Positions 51,245-59,226 of a stretch of DNA of 64,000 bases are shown here, one piece after another. The DNA is from VRUE01 sp963717375. Lineage in GTDB: Bacteria > Actinomycetota > Thermoleophilia > Solirubrobacterales > 70-9. The stretch covers positions 2,418,001-2,482,000 of the forward strand of contig OY970329.1 in NCBI GenBank assembly GCA_963717375.1, read 5' to 3'. Within the stretch, counting starts at the first letter, position 1. The number at the start of each line of letters is the position of its first letter. The translations under genes were made by a program, and so were the position numbers. The notes below the pieces were generated by a model. The model worked only from the letters and a program-made list of their open reading frames with translations. It made no database searches and had not been told where the DNA came from.

Positions 51245-52458
51245 GCGGAGGCTCCTTGGATCTTGGCGACGGCGCGACCGGCGGCCTCCCAGAGCGAGAC
51301 CGAGCGGTCGCAGGACTCGACCCCGTAGCGCTCGAGGATCTTGAAGCCCTCGTCCTCCCAGGCGCCGGGGATGCGGAAGATCGCGATCGTCTCGCCGGGG
51401 TCCTTGCCGAGCTCGAGGCAGGCCTTGATGACGCCGCGGGCGACGATGTCAACGCGGGTGTTGGAGACGATCGACATCATCACTGCGATCTTCTCGACGC
51501 CGTCCTTTTCGAGCACCTCCTTGGCCAGGCCGCAGGCCTTGGCGACTGAGGGGTTGCCGCCGATCTCGGAGTAGTTGGCCGGCTTGCCGCCCTGGCTGCG
51601 GACCGCGTCGGTCAGGGTCAGCGAGCCGCCACCGGCGCCGATCACGAGGCCGAGGTTGCCCTCGAAGCCGTGGTCCTTGCCCTGGATCACGCCGCGGTGG
51701 TCGGCGGCGTCGATCGCGGCGACGTTGCGCTCGAAGTCGGAGGGCTCGTAGGTCTCGCGGGTGTCGTCCTCGGCGATCTCGAGCCGCTTGCGCAGCAGGC
51801 CCTTCTGGCGGCCGACCGCCTCGTTCTCCATCTCCATGTGGGCGTCGAGGGCGACGAAGCTGCCGTCGGTGAGCTCGGCCAGCGGGTTGATCTCGGCCAG
51901 GGTCATGTCGTTGTCGCGGAAGAGGCGGGCGAGCTTGGCCAGGACCGGCGTCGCCCGGTTTAGCTGCGAGCCGGTGACGCCGGTGGCGGCGACGACCTGC
52001 TTGGCCTCGAAGTCGAAGATCGGGTGCAGGTTGGAGACGTGGCCGCGGCCAACGTGGTCGGGGTGGGTCTCGGCGACCTCCTCGATGTCGATCCCGCCCA
52101 TGTCGCTGAACAGCATCAGCGGCCGCTTCGCGGTGCCGTCCCAGACGACGCTGGCGTAGTACTCCTGCTTGACCTCGGCTTTGGGGTCGACGAGGACGCC
52201 GCGCGGCATATGGCCGTTGATTTCGAGCTTGAGGATGTCCTCGGCGTGGGCCGCGGCCTCATCAGGCGTGTCGGCGAACTTGACTCCGCCGGCCTTCATC
52301 CGCCCGCCGCTCAGCACCTGGGACTTGATCACCACCGGCCCACCGATCTCCTCGGCGGCCTTACGTGCCTCGTCGGCGGTCGTGCAGAAGCCGTACTTGG
52401 TGACGGGAATCCCCGCCGCCTCGACGATCTGCCTTGCCTCGTACTCGAAGAACCTCAT
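51241..52458 (-). CDS. sucC: Succinyl-CoA synthetase beta subunit
   Basis: A 405-residue beta subunit with the ATP-grasp domain (EYEARQIVEAAGIPV at the start, VVIKSQVLSGGRMKAGGVKF for nucleotide binding) and the C-terminal domain that interacts with SucD (GNLGLVIGAGGGSL, NPSVAKACGLAKEVLE). Nucleotide specificity (ADP or GDP) is not clear. The first gene of the sucC-sucD-ferredoxin operon. Confidence 0.95.
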   Translation of the reverse strand: MRFFEYEARQIVEAAGIPVTKYGFCTTADEARKAAEEIGGPVVIKSQVLSGGRMKAGGVKFADTPDEAAAHAEDILKLEINGHMPRGVLVDPKAEVKQEYYASVVWDGTAKRPLMLFSDMGGIDIEEVAETHPDHVGRGHVSNLHPIFDFEAKQVVAATGVTGSQLNRATPVLAKLARLFRDNDMTLAEINPLAELTDGSFVALDAHMEMENEAVGRQKGLLRKRLEIAEDDTRETYEPSDFERNVAAIDAADHRGVIQGKDHGFEGNLGLVIGAGGGSLTLTDAVRSQGGKPANYSEIGGNPSVAKACGLAKEVLEKDGVEKIAVMMSIVSNTRVDIVARGVIKACLELGKDPGETIAIFRIPGAWEDEGFKILERYGVESCDRSVSLWEAAGRAVAKIQGASA

Positions 52459-52486
52459 CAGCGGCGCGGAACCCTATCCAAGAGAG

Positions 52487-52605
52487 CCCAAGAGGGCCGG
52501 GTGCCCCTCCCGGCTCAACTTTTTTGGTGGGTCGTGGTCGGCTGGCCCGCGCATGGATCGCCAAAAAAGTACAAGCCGCCGGGAGGGGCACCCGGCCCTC
52601 TTGGG
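52487..52605. repeat. Long perfect inverted repeat, family member C
   Basis: Arms of 28 bases (52487-52514 and 52578-52605) are perfect complements around a 63-base spacer. The left arm includes CCGGGTGCCCCTCCC. It lies between two divergent genes (sucC and the DUF4333 gene), so it cannot be an ordinary terminator for either. The spacer holds CTTTTTTGG and CCAAAAAAG as a further inner pair (52519-52527 and 52561-52569). Confidence 0.85.
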
Positions 52606-52642
52606 ATACTTCCGGCTGGTGACCCGGCGAAAGGGGGAGAGG

Positions 52643-52948
52643 ATGAGCTTCTACAAGTGCTCGGGCGCTTTGCTTGGGCTACTCGCGATTCTGGTGTTCG
52701 TCGTCGGCTGTGGCGACACCGTGATCGACAGCACCAAGACTGAGGAAGCGCTTCAGGCGAACCTTTCCAAGTCGCTCGAAGAAAAGGTTTCGACGGTCGA
52801 ATGTCCGTCCGACCAAAAGGTTGAAGCCGGTGCGACGTTTACTTGCAAGGTGAAGCTTCCTAAAGGCAAGGAAGCGACCGCAACCTTGAAAATCCTCAAC
52901 AAGGACGCTGACGTGAGCGTGATCAAACTCAGCGGATCCAATGAATAG
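52643..52948 (+). CDS. DUF4333-type small lipoprotein
   Basis: A 101-residue lipoprotein: signal segment then lipobox VVGC (about Cys23), followed by a helix (TEEALQANLSKSLEEKV), VECPSDQKVEAGATFTCKVKL with two cysteines that should pair, and a beta-rich end. This pattern is the DUF4333 domain common in actinobacterial lipoproteins. GGGGGAGAG precedes the ATG. Its stop overlaps the upstream alternative start of pckG, so the two may be co-transcribed. Confidence 0.82.
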   Translation: MSFYKCSGALLGLLAILVFVVGCGDTVIDSTKTEEALQANLSKSLEEKVSTVECPSDQKVEAGATFTCKVKLPKGKEATATLKILNKDADVSVIKLSGSNE

Positions 52949-52958
52949 AGTCAGGAGA

Positions 52959-54776
52959 ATGAGCCAAACCATCGCGGCCGCAGCGCCGACCACGCACACA
53001 AAGCTCCTCGATTGGGTCGGGGAGATCGCAGATCTGACCCAGCCCGACGCCGTCCACTGGTGTGACGGCTCGGCCGAGGAGTACGACTCCCTCGCCCAGA
53101 CCCTGATCGACGCGGGCACCTTCGAGCGTCTCTCCGACGCCAAGCGCCCCAACTCCTACCTAGCCCTTTCCGACCCCGCTGATGTGGCCCGGGTCGAAGA
53201 CCGCACCTTCATCTGTGCCGAGAACGAGGCCGACGCCGGCCCGACCAACAACTGGCGCGATCCCGCCGAGATGCGGACGACCCTGAACGGCCTCTTCCAG
53301 GGCTGCATGGTCGGCCGCACGATGTACGTCGTTCCCTTCTCGATGGGCCCGTTGGGCTCACCGATCGCCCACATCGGCGTGCAGCTGACCGACTCGCCCT
53401 ACGTCGCCGTCTCGATGCGGATCATGACCCGGATGGGCAAGGGGGCCCTCGACGTGCTCGGTGAGAGCGGCGAGTTCGTCCCCTGCGTGCACTCGGTCGG
53501 CATGCCGCTGGTCGAAGGGGTTGAAGACGTTTCCTGGCCCTGCAACGAGGACAACAAGTACATCGTCCACTACCCCGAGACGCGCGAAATCTGGTCCTAC
53601 GGCTCCGGCTACGGCGGCAACGCCCTGCTCGGCAAGAAGTGTTTCGCGCTGCGGATCGCCTCGGCGATGGCCCGCGACGAGGGCTGGCTGGCCGAGCACA
53701 TGCTGATCCTCAAGCTGACCTCGCCCGAGGGCGCGGTCAAGTTCGTCACCGGCGCTTTCCCGTCAGCCTGCGGCAAGACCAACCTGGCGATGCTGATTCC
53801 GACCCTGCCGGGCTGGAAGGTCGAGACCGTCGGCGACGACATCGCCTGGATGAAATTCGGCGAGGACGGCCGCCTCTACGCGGTCAACCCCGAGGCCGGT
53901 TTCTTCGGCGTCGCGCCGGGCACCGGCGAGGGCACCAATCCGAACGCGATGCGGACGATCGAGAGCAACTCGATCTTCACCAACTGCGCCAAAACCGACG
54001 ACGGCGACATCTGGTGGGAGGGCATGACCAGCGAGCCGCCCGAGCACCTGATCGACTGGCACGGCAACGAGTGGACGCCCGACTCCGAGAAGCCGTCGGC
54101 TCACCCCAACGCGCGCTTCACGACCCCGGCGGCGCAGTGCCCGACGATCGCGCCCGAGTGGGAAGACCCGGCCGGCGTGCCGATCGACGCCTTCCTCTTC
54201 GGTGGCCGCCGCGCCAGCGTGGTGCCGCTGGTCCACGAGGCCTTTGACTGGGAGCACGGCGTCTTCCTCGGCGCGACGATGTCCTCGGAGAAGACCGCAG
54301 CCGCCTCCGGCAACGTCGGCGAACTGCGCTTCGACCCGATGGCGATGCTGCCCTTCTGCGGCTACAACATGGCCGACTACTTCGCCCACTGGCTCAAGGC
54401 CGGCGAACGCGAGGGTGCCGAGCTGCCGCGGATCTTCTACGTCAACTGGTTCCGCAAGGACGCCGACGGCAAGTTCCTTTGGCCGGGCTTCGGCGAGAAC
54501 AGCCGCGTGCTCGAGTGGGTCTTCCGCCGCTGTGAGGGCACGGCGGACGCGATCGAGACCGCGATCGGCCTGCTCCCGGCAGAGGGTGCGATCAACACCG
54601 AGGGCCTCAACATCGACGAGGGGGCAATGCGAGAGCTGCTCTCCGTCGACGAGGACCTGGTCCGCCAGCAGCTTCCGCAGCTGAAGGAGCACCTCGCAAC
54701 GTTCGGCGATCAGTTGCCCGCTGAGCTGCGCGAGCAGCTGGCAGGCCTCGAACGCCGCCTGGACGAGAGTTCTTAG
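52959..54776 (+). CDS. pckG: Phosphoenolpyruvate carboxykinase (GTP)
   Basis: A 605-residue GTP-dependent enzyme that converts oxaloacetate and GTP to PEP, GDP and CO2 in gluconeogenesis. The P-loop is in PSACGKTNLAM, with the metal and substrate motifs WPCNEDNKYI, GDDIAWMKF, FGGRRASVVPLV and NMADYFAHW. Length of about 605 is that of GTP-type (not ATP-type) enzymes. I prefer ATG 52959 to ATG 52941; neither has an ideally placed ribosome site. Confidence 0.96.
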   Translation: MSQTIAAAAPTTHTKLLDWVGEIADLTQPDAVHWCDGSAEEYDSLAQTLIDAGTFERLSDAKRPNSYLALSDPADVARVEDRTFICAENEADAGPTNNWRDPAEMRTTLNGLFQGCMVGRTMYVVPFSMGPLGSPIAHIGVQLTDSPYVAVSMRIMTRMGKGALDVLGESGEFVPCVHSVGMPLVEGVEDVSWPCNEDNKYIVHYPETREIWSYGSGYGGNALLGKKCFALRIASAMARDEGWLAEHMLILKLTSPEGAVKFVTGAFPSACGKTNLAMLIPTLPGWKVETVGDDIAWMKFGEDGRLYAVNPEAGFFGVAPGTGEGTNPNAMRTIESNSIFTNCAKTDDGDIWWEGMTSEPPEHLIDWHGNEWTPDSEKPSAHPNARFTTPAAQCPTIAPEWEDPAGVPIDAFLFGGRRASVVPLVHEAFDWEHGVFLGATMSSEKTAAASGNVGELRFDPMAMLPFCGYNMADYFAHWLKAGEREGAELPRIFYVNWFRKDADGKFLWPGFGENSRVLEWVFRRCEGTADAIETAIGLLPAEGAINTEGLNIDEGAMRELLSVDEDLVRQQLPQLKEHLATFGDQLPAELREQLAGLERRLDESS

Positions 54777-54808
54777 TTGCGCAACTGACCTCTAGCTATC
54801 TTCAGTGC

Positions 54809-55432
54809 TTGTCCTCGCGCCGCGCTGACCTGACGCTACCGGTGGCCGCGCTCGTCGCGGTCGTACTGGTGCTCGACCTGCTGTGGGGTCTGATCGAGGA
54901 CTCCACAGGCTCGATCGCTTACGGCCTGATCGACGAGCCCGCACACCTGGCGACCTGCGCCATCGTGCTGCTGGCCGCCTTGTCGCTGAGCGGCGCCCGG
55001 TTGCCGCCGCGTTTCGTCGGCGCGGCGCTGATCTCCAGCGTCGCGATCGATCTCGATCACCTCCCGGGCTACCTCGGCACCCATCTGCTGACTGGATCGA
55101 TGCCCCGCCCCTACACGCACAGCCTCCTACTTGTTGTGGTGCTGGTGGCGGTCGGTGCCCTGACCAAGCGCCGCGATCGCCGGCAAATCTGGCTAGGTAT
55201 CGCCTTTGGTGTCGGGGCGCACCTTTTGCGCGATCTGGCCACTGGGCCAGGCGTGCCGTTCTTCTGGCCCGCCACGGGAATGGTGGCCACCATTCCCTAT
55301 CCGGCCTTCGTGGGCTCGTTGCTGCTGGCGGCGCTGGTGGTGGCGTTCAACCCCGGGTTCGAGCGCAGGAATCGGGCGAGGCCCGGCACCGGTTCCGCGG
55401 CGGTTAATACGATCGCGCGGCCCACGAGGTGA
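54809..55432 (+). CDS. YdjM-like predicted membrane-bound metal-dependent hydrolase
   Basis: A 207-residue protein with about five membrane helices. The family's His/Asp motifs are visible: DEPAHLATC (about 40-48), IDLDHLPGYLG (about 87-97), PYTHSLLLVV and GAHLLRDLATGPG. These form a putative metal site at the membrane. The start is a TTG at 54809 with no clear ribosome site, and an AGTTGCGCAACT palindrome lies at 54775-54786. It overlaps the first deacetylase gene by 4 bases, so it heads the polysaccharide operon. Confidence 0.8.
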   Translation: MSSRRADLTLPVAALVAVVLVLDLLWGLIEDSTGSIAYGLIDEPAHLATCAIVLLAALSLSGARLPPRFVGAALISSVAIDLDHLPGYLGTHLLTGSMPRPYTHSLLLVVVLVAVGALTKRRDRRQIWLGIAFGVGAHLLRDLATGPGVPFFWPATGMVATIPYPAFVGSLLLAALVVAFNPGFERRNRARPGTGSAAVNTIARPTR

Positions 55433-56208
55433 ACGACCTCCTGATTCTCTGCTACCACGCGGTCAGCGCCCGGTGGCCTACCGAGTTCGCCGTCGATCCA
55501 CGGCACCTCGAGGCACAGATCCAGTCGTTGCTGCGACGTGGCTATCGTCCCGACACGCTCTCGGTCGCGATCGATGAGCGCCCGCGCGGAAAGACGCTGG
55601 TCGTTACCTTCGATGACGCTTACCGATCCGTTCTGAGCGAGGGATATCCGGTGTTGGCGCGACTCGGGGTCCCGGCGACGGTCTATGTGCCCACGGTGTT
55701 CGCGACGTCTCAGGAGCCGATGGCGTGGGCGGAGATGGGGAAGTGGATCGGCGGTCCATTTGAGCGGGAGCTGGATCCCATGTCCTGGGATGAGTTGAGG
55801 GGACTCGCGCAAGCGGGATGGGAGATCGGCTCGCACTCTCGCTCGCACCAGGACCTGACCTCGCTCGCCGACGCTGAGCTGGAAGCCGAGCTTCGCGGCT
55901 CGCGCGAAGACTGCGAGAACGAGCTTCAGCGGCCTTGTCCGACGCTCGCGTACCCATTTTCGAGTTACGACCGGCGGGTGATGGACCTCGCCAAAGCATC
56001 TGGGTACGACACGGCGGTGATCTTGGATAACCACGTCGCCATCCCGAGGGCAAGCCTGCCTGGGTCCAGGGCCGACAGTCGTAATGCTCACGAGCTGCTC
56101 AGATCGGGGATCTATCGTCGCGACGGTCGGTTCAGGTTCGGAGCGAAGGCGTCAAGAGCAGCTAGGCAAATTCGCTCTTCGCGAGTCGCTAACCTCTTCG
56201 AACTCTGA
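55429..56208 (+). CDS. Polysaccharide deacetylase (NodB fold), copy 1
   Basis: A 259-residue NodB-domain protein. The metal-binding triad is visible: TFDDAYRSV (Asp62-Asp63) and SHSRSH (His136 and His140). YPFSSYDRRVMDLA is the later motif. It lacks a signal peptide (MNDLLILCYHAVS starts the fold), so it acts in the cytoplasm or needs another export route. NodB enzymes remove acetyl groups from N-acetylhexosamine polymers. It shows the same motif positions as the copy at 58347. GTG 55429 overlaps the YdjM-like stop. Confidence 0.9.
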   Translation: MNDLLILCYHAVSARWPTEFAVDPRHLEAQIQSLLRRGYRPDTLSVAIDERPRGKTLVVTFDDAYRSVLSEGYPVLARLGVPATVYVPTVFATSQEPMAWAEMGKWIGGPFERELDPMSWDELRGLAQAGWEIGSHSRSHQDLTSLADAELEAELRGSREDCENELQRPCPTLAYPFSSYDRRVMDLAKASGYDTAVILDNHVAIPRASLPGSRADSRNAHELLRSGIYRRDGRFRFGAKASRAARQIRSSRVANLFEL

Positions 56209-56224
56209 AGCCGAAAAGACAACG

Positions 56225-57208
56225 ATGAAGCGCAGCTGTCTGATCGGAGCACTGATCGTTGTTTCCTGCGCGCTGATCCCGGCCAGCGCCACGGGCCGCC
56301 CGCAGTCAGTTTCCCTCGGTGCCTACGTTCCCCGGGCCGATGAGAGCCCGTCCCTGATTGAAGCCTTTGCTGCCAAGGTCGGTTGGAATCCGGTCATCGT
56401 CAACTCCTTCAAGACCTTTGACCAGGCACCCATATACCTGCCCCAGCTGAGGGGGATCCGCGAACATGGCTCGGTACCGATGGTCACCTGGGAGCCTCAG
56501 ACCTCCACCGAAGGCTCGATCGCGCTCGCCAGGATCGCCGATGGCAGCTACGACGGGTACCTGAGCAACGCCGCACATGACGCTGCAGAATGGGGCAAGC
56601 CGTTGATGATCCGCTTTGGTCAGGAGATGAACGGAGCCTGGTACCCGTGGTCACCCGCCGCCGGTAACCCGGCTCGCGACTACATCGCGGCGTGGCGTCA
56701 CGTTGTCAGGTTGTTTCGGCGCGAAGGCGCGCGCAACGTCAAGTGGGTCTGGACCCCCTACGTGGATGCCAATCGCCAGTTGCCCTTCAAGCGCTTCTAT
56801 CCTGGCGACGCCTACGTCGATTGGGCTGGCTTGGACGGCTACAACTGGGGCGGCCGCTATCCATGGCAGTCGTTTCGCGAGCTGTTCGCGAGCTCCTATC
56901 GGCAGCTCCTGGGGGTAACTTCGCGGCCTTTGCTCATCGGCGAGGTCGGTTGCGGTGAGAACGGCGGCAGTAAGAGCAGGTGGCTGCGCCAGATGCTGCA
57001 CAGCGACCTTCCCCAGATGCCGCGCTTCCGCGCAGTGGTCTGGTTCGACGGCGCCGACCCCAAGGGTGACCTTCGGATTGACACAACCGCGGGGGCTCTG
57101 GGTGCGTTTCGCCACTGGACGAATCAGCCGCTGTATGCATCCAGCCGGAACCTGCTGCTGCAAACCCCGAGTCGCTTCGCACGGCCGGGTCGCTCGACAT
57201 CGCGGTGA
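56225..57208 (+). CDS. Secreted GH26-like glycoside hydrolase, copy 1
   Basis: A 327-residue protein with a signal peptide (1-24, ending SATG). The TIM barrel has the probable acid/base Glu134 in RFGQEMNGAWYPW and the nucleophile Glu240 in LLIGEVGCGE; these match GH26 beta-mannanase and related positions. The WEPQTS and WVWTPYVD strands belong to the same fold. The substrate may be a polymer made by this locus. ATG 56225 follows the deacetylase by 16 bases. Confidence 0.83.
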   Translation: MKRSCLIGALIVVSCALIPASATGRPQSVSLGAYVPRADESPSLIEAFAAKVGWNPVIVNSFKTFDQAPIYLPQLRGIREHGSVPMVTWEPQTSTEGSIALARIADGSYDGYLSNAAHDAAEWGKPLMIRFGQEMNGAWYPWSPAAGNPARDYIAAWRHVVRLFRREGARNVKWVWTPYVDANRQLPFKRFYPGDAYVDWAGLDGYNWGGRYPWQSFRELFASSYRQLLGVTSRPLLIGEVGCGENGGSKSRWLRQMLHSDLPQMPRFRAVVWFDGADPKGDLRIDTTAGALGAFRHWTNQPLYASSRNLLLQTPSRFARPGRSTSR

Positions 57209-58350
57209 GACGGCGGCGCGGGACCCTGAGAACCGGTGTGCTTGTCGCGGCTGTCCTTGGATTGATGGCAATGCCGGTCGGCGCTAGGGCAGTTCCGCTT
57301 GCTCTCGGTGTCTTCGTTCCCGGCGTGTACGAACATCCGCAGCGGATCAAGGAATATGGAAAAGAAGTAGGGCGCCAGCCGACTATCGTCGTCTCCTATA
57401 AGAACTGGAGCATCGCGCCCTTCTATCCCCCCGAACTCCAGCGCGTGTGGAAGGGGGGCGCGGTGCCTTTGGTCACCTGGGAGCCGGAAACCGCCCGTGG
57501 CAGAGGTATTCCGCTGCGAGCGATCGCTAACGGTCGCTATGACCGCTACATCCGACAGTCGGCCACGGCGGCGGCCGCGTGGGGGAGGCCGCTCCTGCTC
57601 CGCTTTGCGCAGGAGATGAACGGCAACTGGTATCCCTGGGGCTACGGCGTTGATGGCAATACGCCCCGCCAATTCCGGGTGGCGTGGCATCACATTTTTT
57701 CGATCTTCCGCGAACGCGGTGCCGACAATGTCGAGTGGGTCTGGTCTCCAAACGAGGACGCCGGCGGCGGCCATCCTCTGGCGATCTTCTATCCAGGTGA
57801 CGAGTTCGTCGACTGGGTCGGTCTCGACGGCTTCTGCTGGGGCGGGTCGATTGGCTGGCCATCCTTCAGCTCGATCTTCGGCAGTACCTACGACAGGATC
57901 GTGACGATGACCTCAAAGCCGATCCTGATCGCGGAGACTGGGGCTGGGGAGGAGGGCGGCGACAAGGCTGCCTGGATCACGAGCGCGCTGGAACGCGAGG
58001 CCCCGCGTTTCCCCCACCTGCGTGGTCTCGTCTGGTTTGACGGCGAAGACCCACATGCCGATCTTCGCGTCAATAGCAGCGCTACCTCGCTGAGGGCGTT
58101 TCGACGCGCGGCGACATCGCCGATCTACGCTGCAACCCGGGATGCCCTGCTCTCGACGCCCGCGCGGCTTCCCGCGGGCGGCCGGGCGCCGGCACCGCCG
58201 AGCGGCGGGTATGGCGCGCCGTCATGGCTGGAAGAACTCAGGCTCAAGCTCCACGGCAAGTACCTGCTCCTGGCTCTCGGGATCCTCGCCGGGCTCTTGC
58301 TTGCGATTGGGGCGACGGCGGTCGCGCTCTATCGGCGGCGACGGTCGTGA
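57205..58350 (+). CDS. Membrane-anchored GH26-like glycoside hydrolase, copy 2
   Basis: A 381-residue relative of the preceding gene: N-terminal signal (1-29), Glu137 in RFAQEMNGNWYPW and Glu244 in LIAETGAGEEGG. In addition it has a proline-glycine linker (about 330-345) and a C-terminal membrane helix (about 355-375) followed by YRRRRS, which would tether the enzyme to the cell surface. GTG 57205 overlaps the upstream stop, and its own stop overlaps the second deacetylase. Confidence 0.83.
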   Translation: MRRRRGTLRTGVLVAAVLGLMAMPVGARAVPLALGVFVPGVYEHPQRIKEYGKEVGRQPTIVVSYKNWSIAPFYPPELQRVWKGGAVPLVTWEPETARGRGIPLRAIANGRYDRYIRQSATAAAAWGRPLLLRFAQEMNGNWYPWGYGVDGNTPRQFRVAWHHIFSIFRERGADNVEWVWSPNEDAGGGHPLAIFYPGDEFVDWVGLDGFCWGGSIGWPSFSSIFGSTYDRIVTMTSKPILIAETGAGEEGGDKAAWITSALEREAPRFPHLRGLVWFDGEDPHADLRVNSSATSLRAFRRAATSPIYAATRDALLSTPARLPAGGRAPAPPSGGYGAPSWLEELRLKLHGKYLLLALGILAGLLLAIGATAVALYRRRRS

Positions 58351-59099
58351 GCGAACTTCTGGTCCTCTGCTACCACGCGATTAGCGATTCCTGGCCAAGC
58401 CCGGCAGCCATCGCCCCCGATCGACTTCATGCCCAGCTCCGCCTGCTGCTCAGGCTTGGTTACCACCCCCTGACGCTTACCGCCGCCCTGGACCATGACG
58501 CCCCGAGAAAGACCGTGGTCGTCACCTTCGACGACGCGTACCGCTCGATTCTGGCGAAGGGCCTGCCGGTGCTCGACGCGCTTGGGGTGCCGGCGACGGT
58601 CTTCGTTCCGACGGACGCAGCGAGCGACTCTGCCGAGATGACCTGGTCGGAGCTGGGGCCATGGGTAGGGACCGAGCATGAGCACGAGCTTCGCTGCATG
58701 TCCTGGCAGGAACTGCGCCGGCTCTCCGAGCGGGGCTGGGAGATCGGCTCGCATACCTGCTCGCATGTTCGCCTGGCAGAGATCGGGCGGGAGCGCGTGG
58801 CGGCGGAGCTGAGCGGCTCGCGCGAGGCATGTGAGGAGAACCTTCAGCTTCCTTGCACGTCGCTGGCCTATCCGTTCGGGAGCTATGACGCAGCGGTGAT
58901 GGAGTTGGTCGCCGCAGCGGGGTACCGGGCAGCCGTCACATTGGACGAGCACATCGCCGCTTCACTACGGGGACGCGGTCCGCTCGAGATACCCCGTGAG
59001 GCGATTTATCGCGCTACGGGCTGGCCGGTCTTCATTGCCAAGACATCCAGGCTTGTGCGCAAGATTCGCGTTTCCAGGCCCTACGCCTCACTGGCCTAG
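58347..59099 (+). CDS. Polysaccharide deacetylase (NodB fold), copy 2
   Basis: A 250-residue NodB protein. The motifs TFDDAYRSI (Asp62-Asp63) and SHTCSH (His136, His140) sit at exactly the same residue numbers as in copy 1, and the N-terminus (LLVLCYHAIS) is nearly the same. This indicates duplication of a deacetylase-hydrolase pair. There is no signal peptide. The start GTG 58347 overlaps the upstream stop (GTGA). Confidence 0.9.
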   Translation: MSELLVLCYHAISDSWPSPAAIAPDRLHAQLRLLLRLGYHPLTLTAALDHDAPRKTVVVTFDDAYRSILAKGLPVLDALGVPATVFVPTDAASDSAEMTWSELGPWVGTEHEHELRCMSWQELRRLSERGWEIGSHTCSHVRLAEIGRERVAAELSGSREACEENLQLPCTSLAYPFGSYDAAVMELVAAAGYRAAVTLDEHIAASLRGRGPLEIPREAIYRATGWPVFIAKTSRLVRKIRVSRPYASLA

Positions 59100-59121
59100 A
59101 ACCGGCACCGGGACTGGCTTT

Positions 59122-59137
59122 CAGCCGCTTGCGGCTG
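59122..59137 (+). terminator. Hairpin after the second deacetylase gene
   Basis: CAGCCGC-TT-GCGGCTG is a perfect 7-base stem 23 bases after the stop. No T-tract follows. It may separate the five-gene operon from the third hydrolase gene. A TTGACA lies at 59184-59189, a possible -35 for that gene. Confidence 0.45.
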
Positions 59138-59226
59138 GGGCTGTAATGCGCTCCGGGCACCCTCGAACATACGTCCAGAAGGGTTGACATCGCTTCAATT
59201 GAGCCGGCTTCCGCCGAGGAAAGGGT

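Noticed and set aside
59163..59176. A second SOS box (CGAAC with a following ATAC)
   Set aside because: The right half reads GTCCA instead of GTTCG, so the palindrome is lost.
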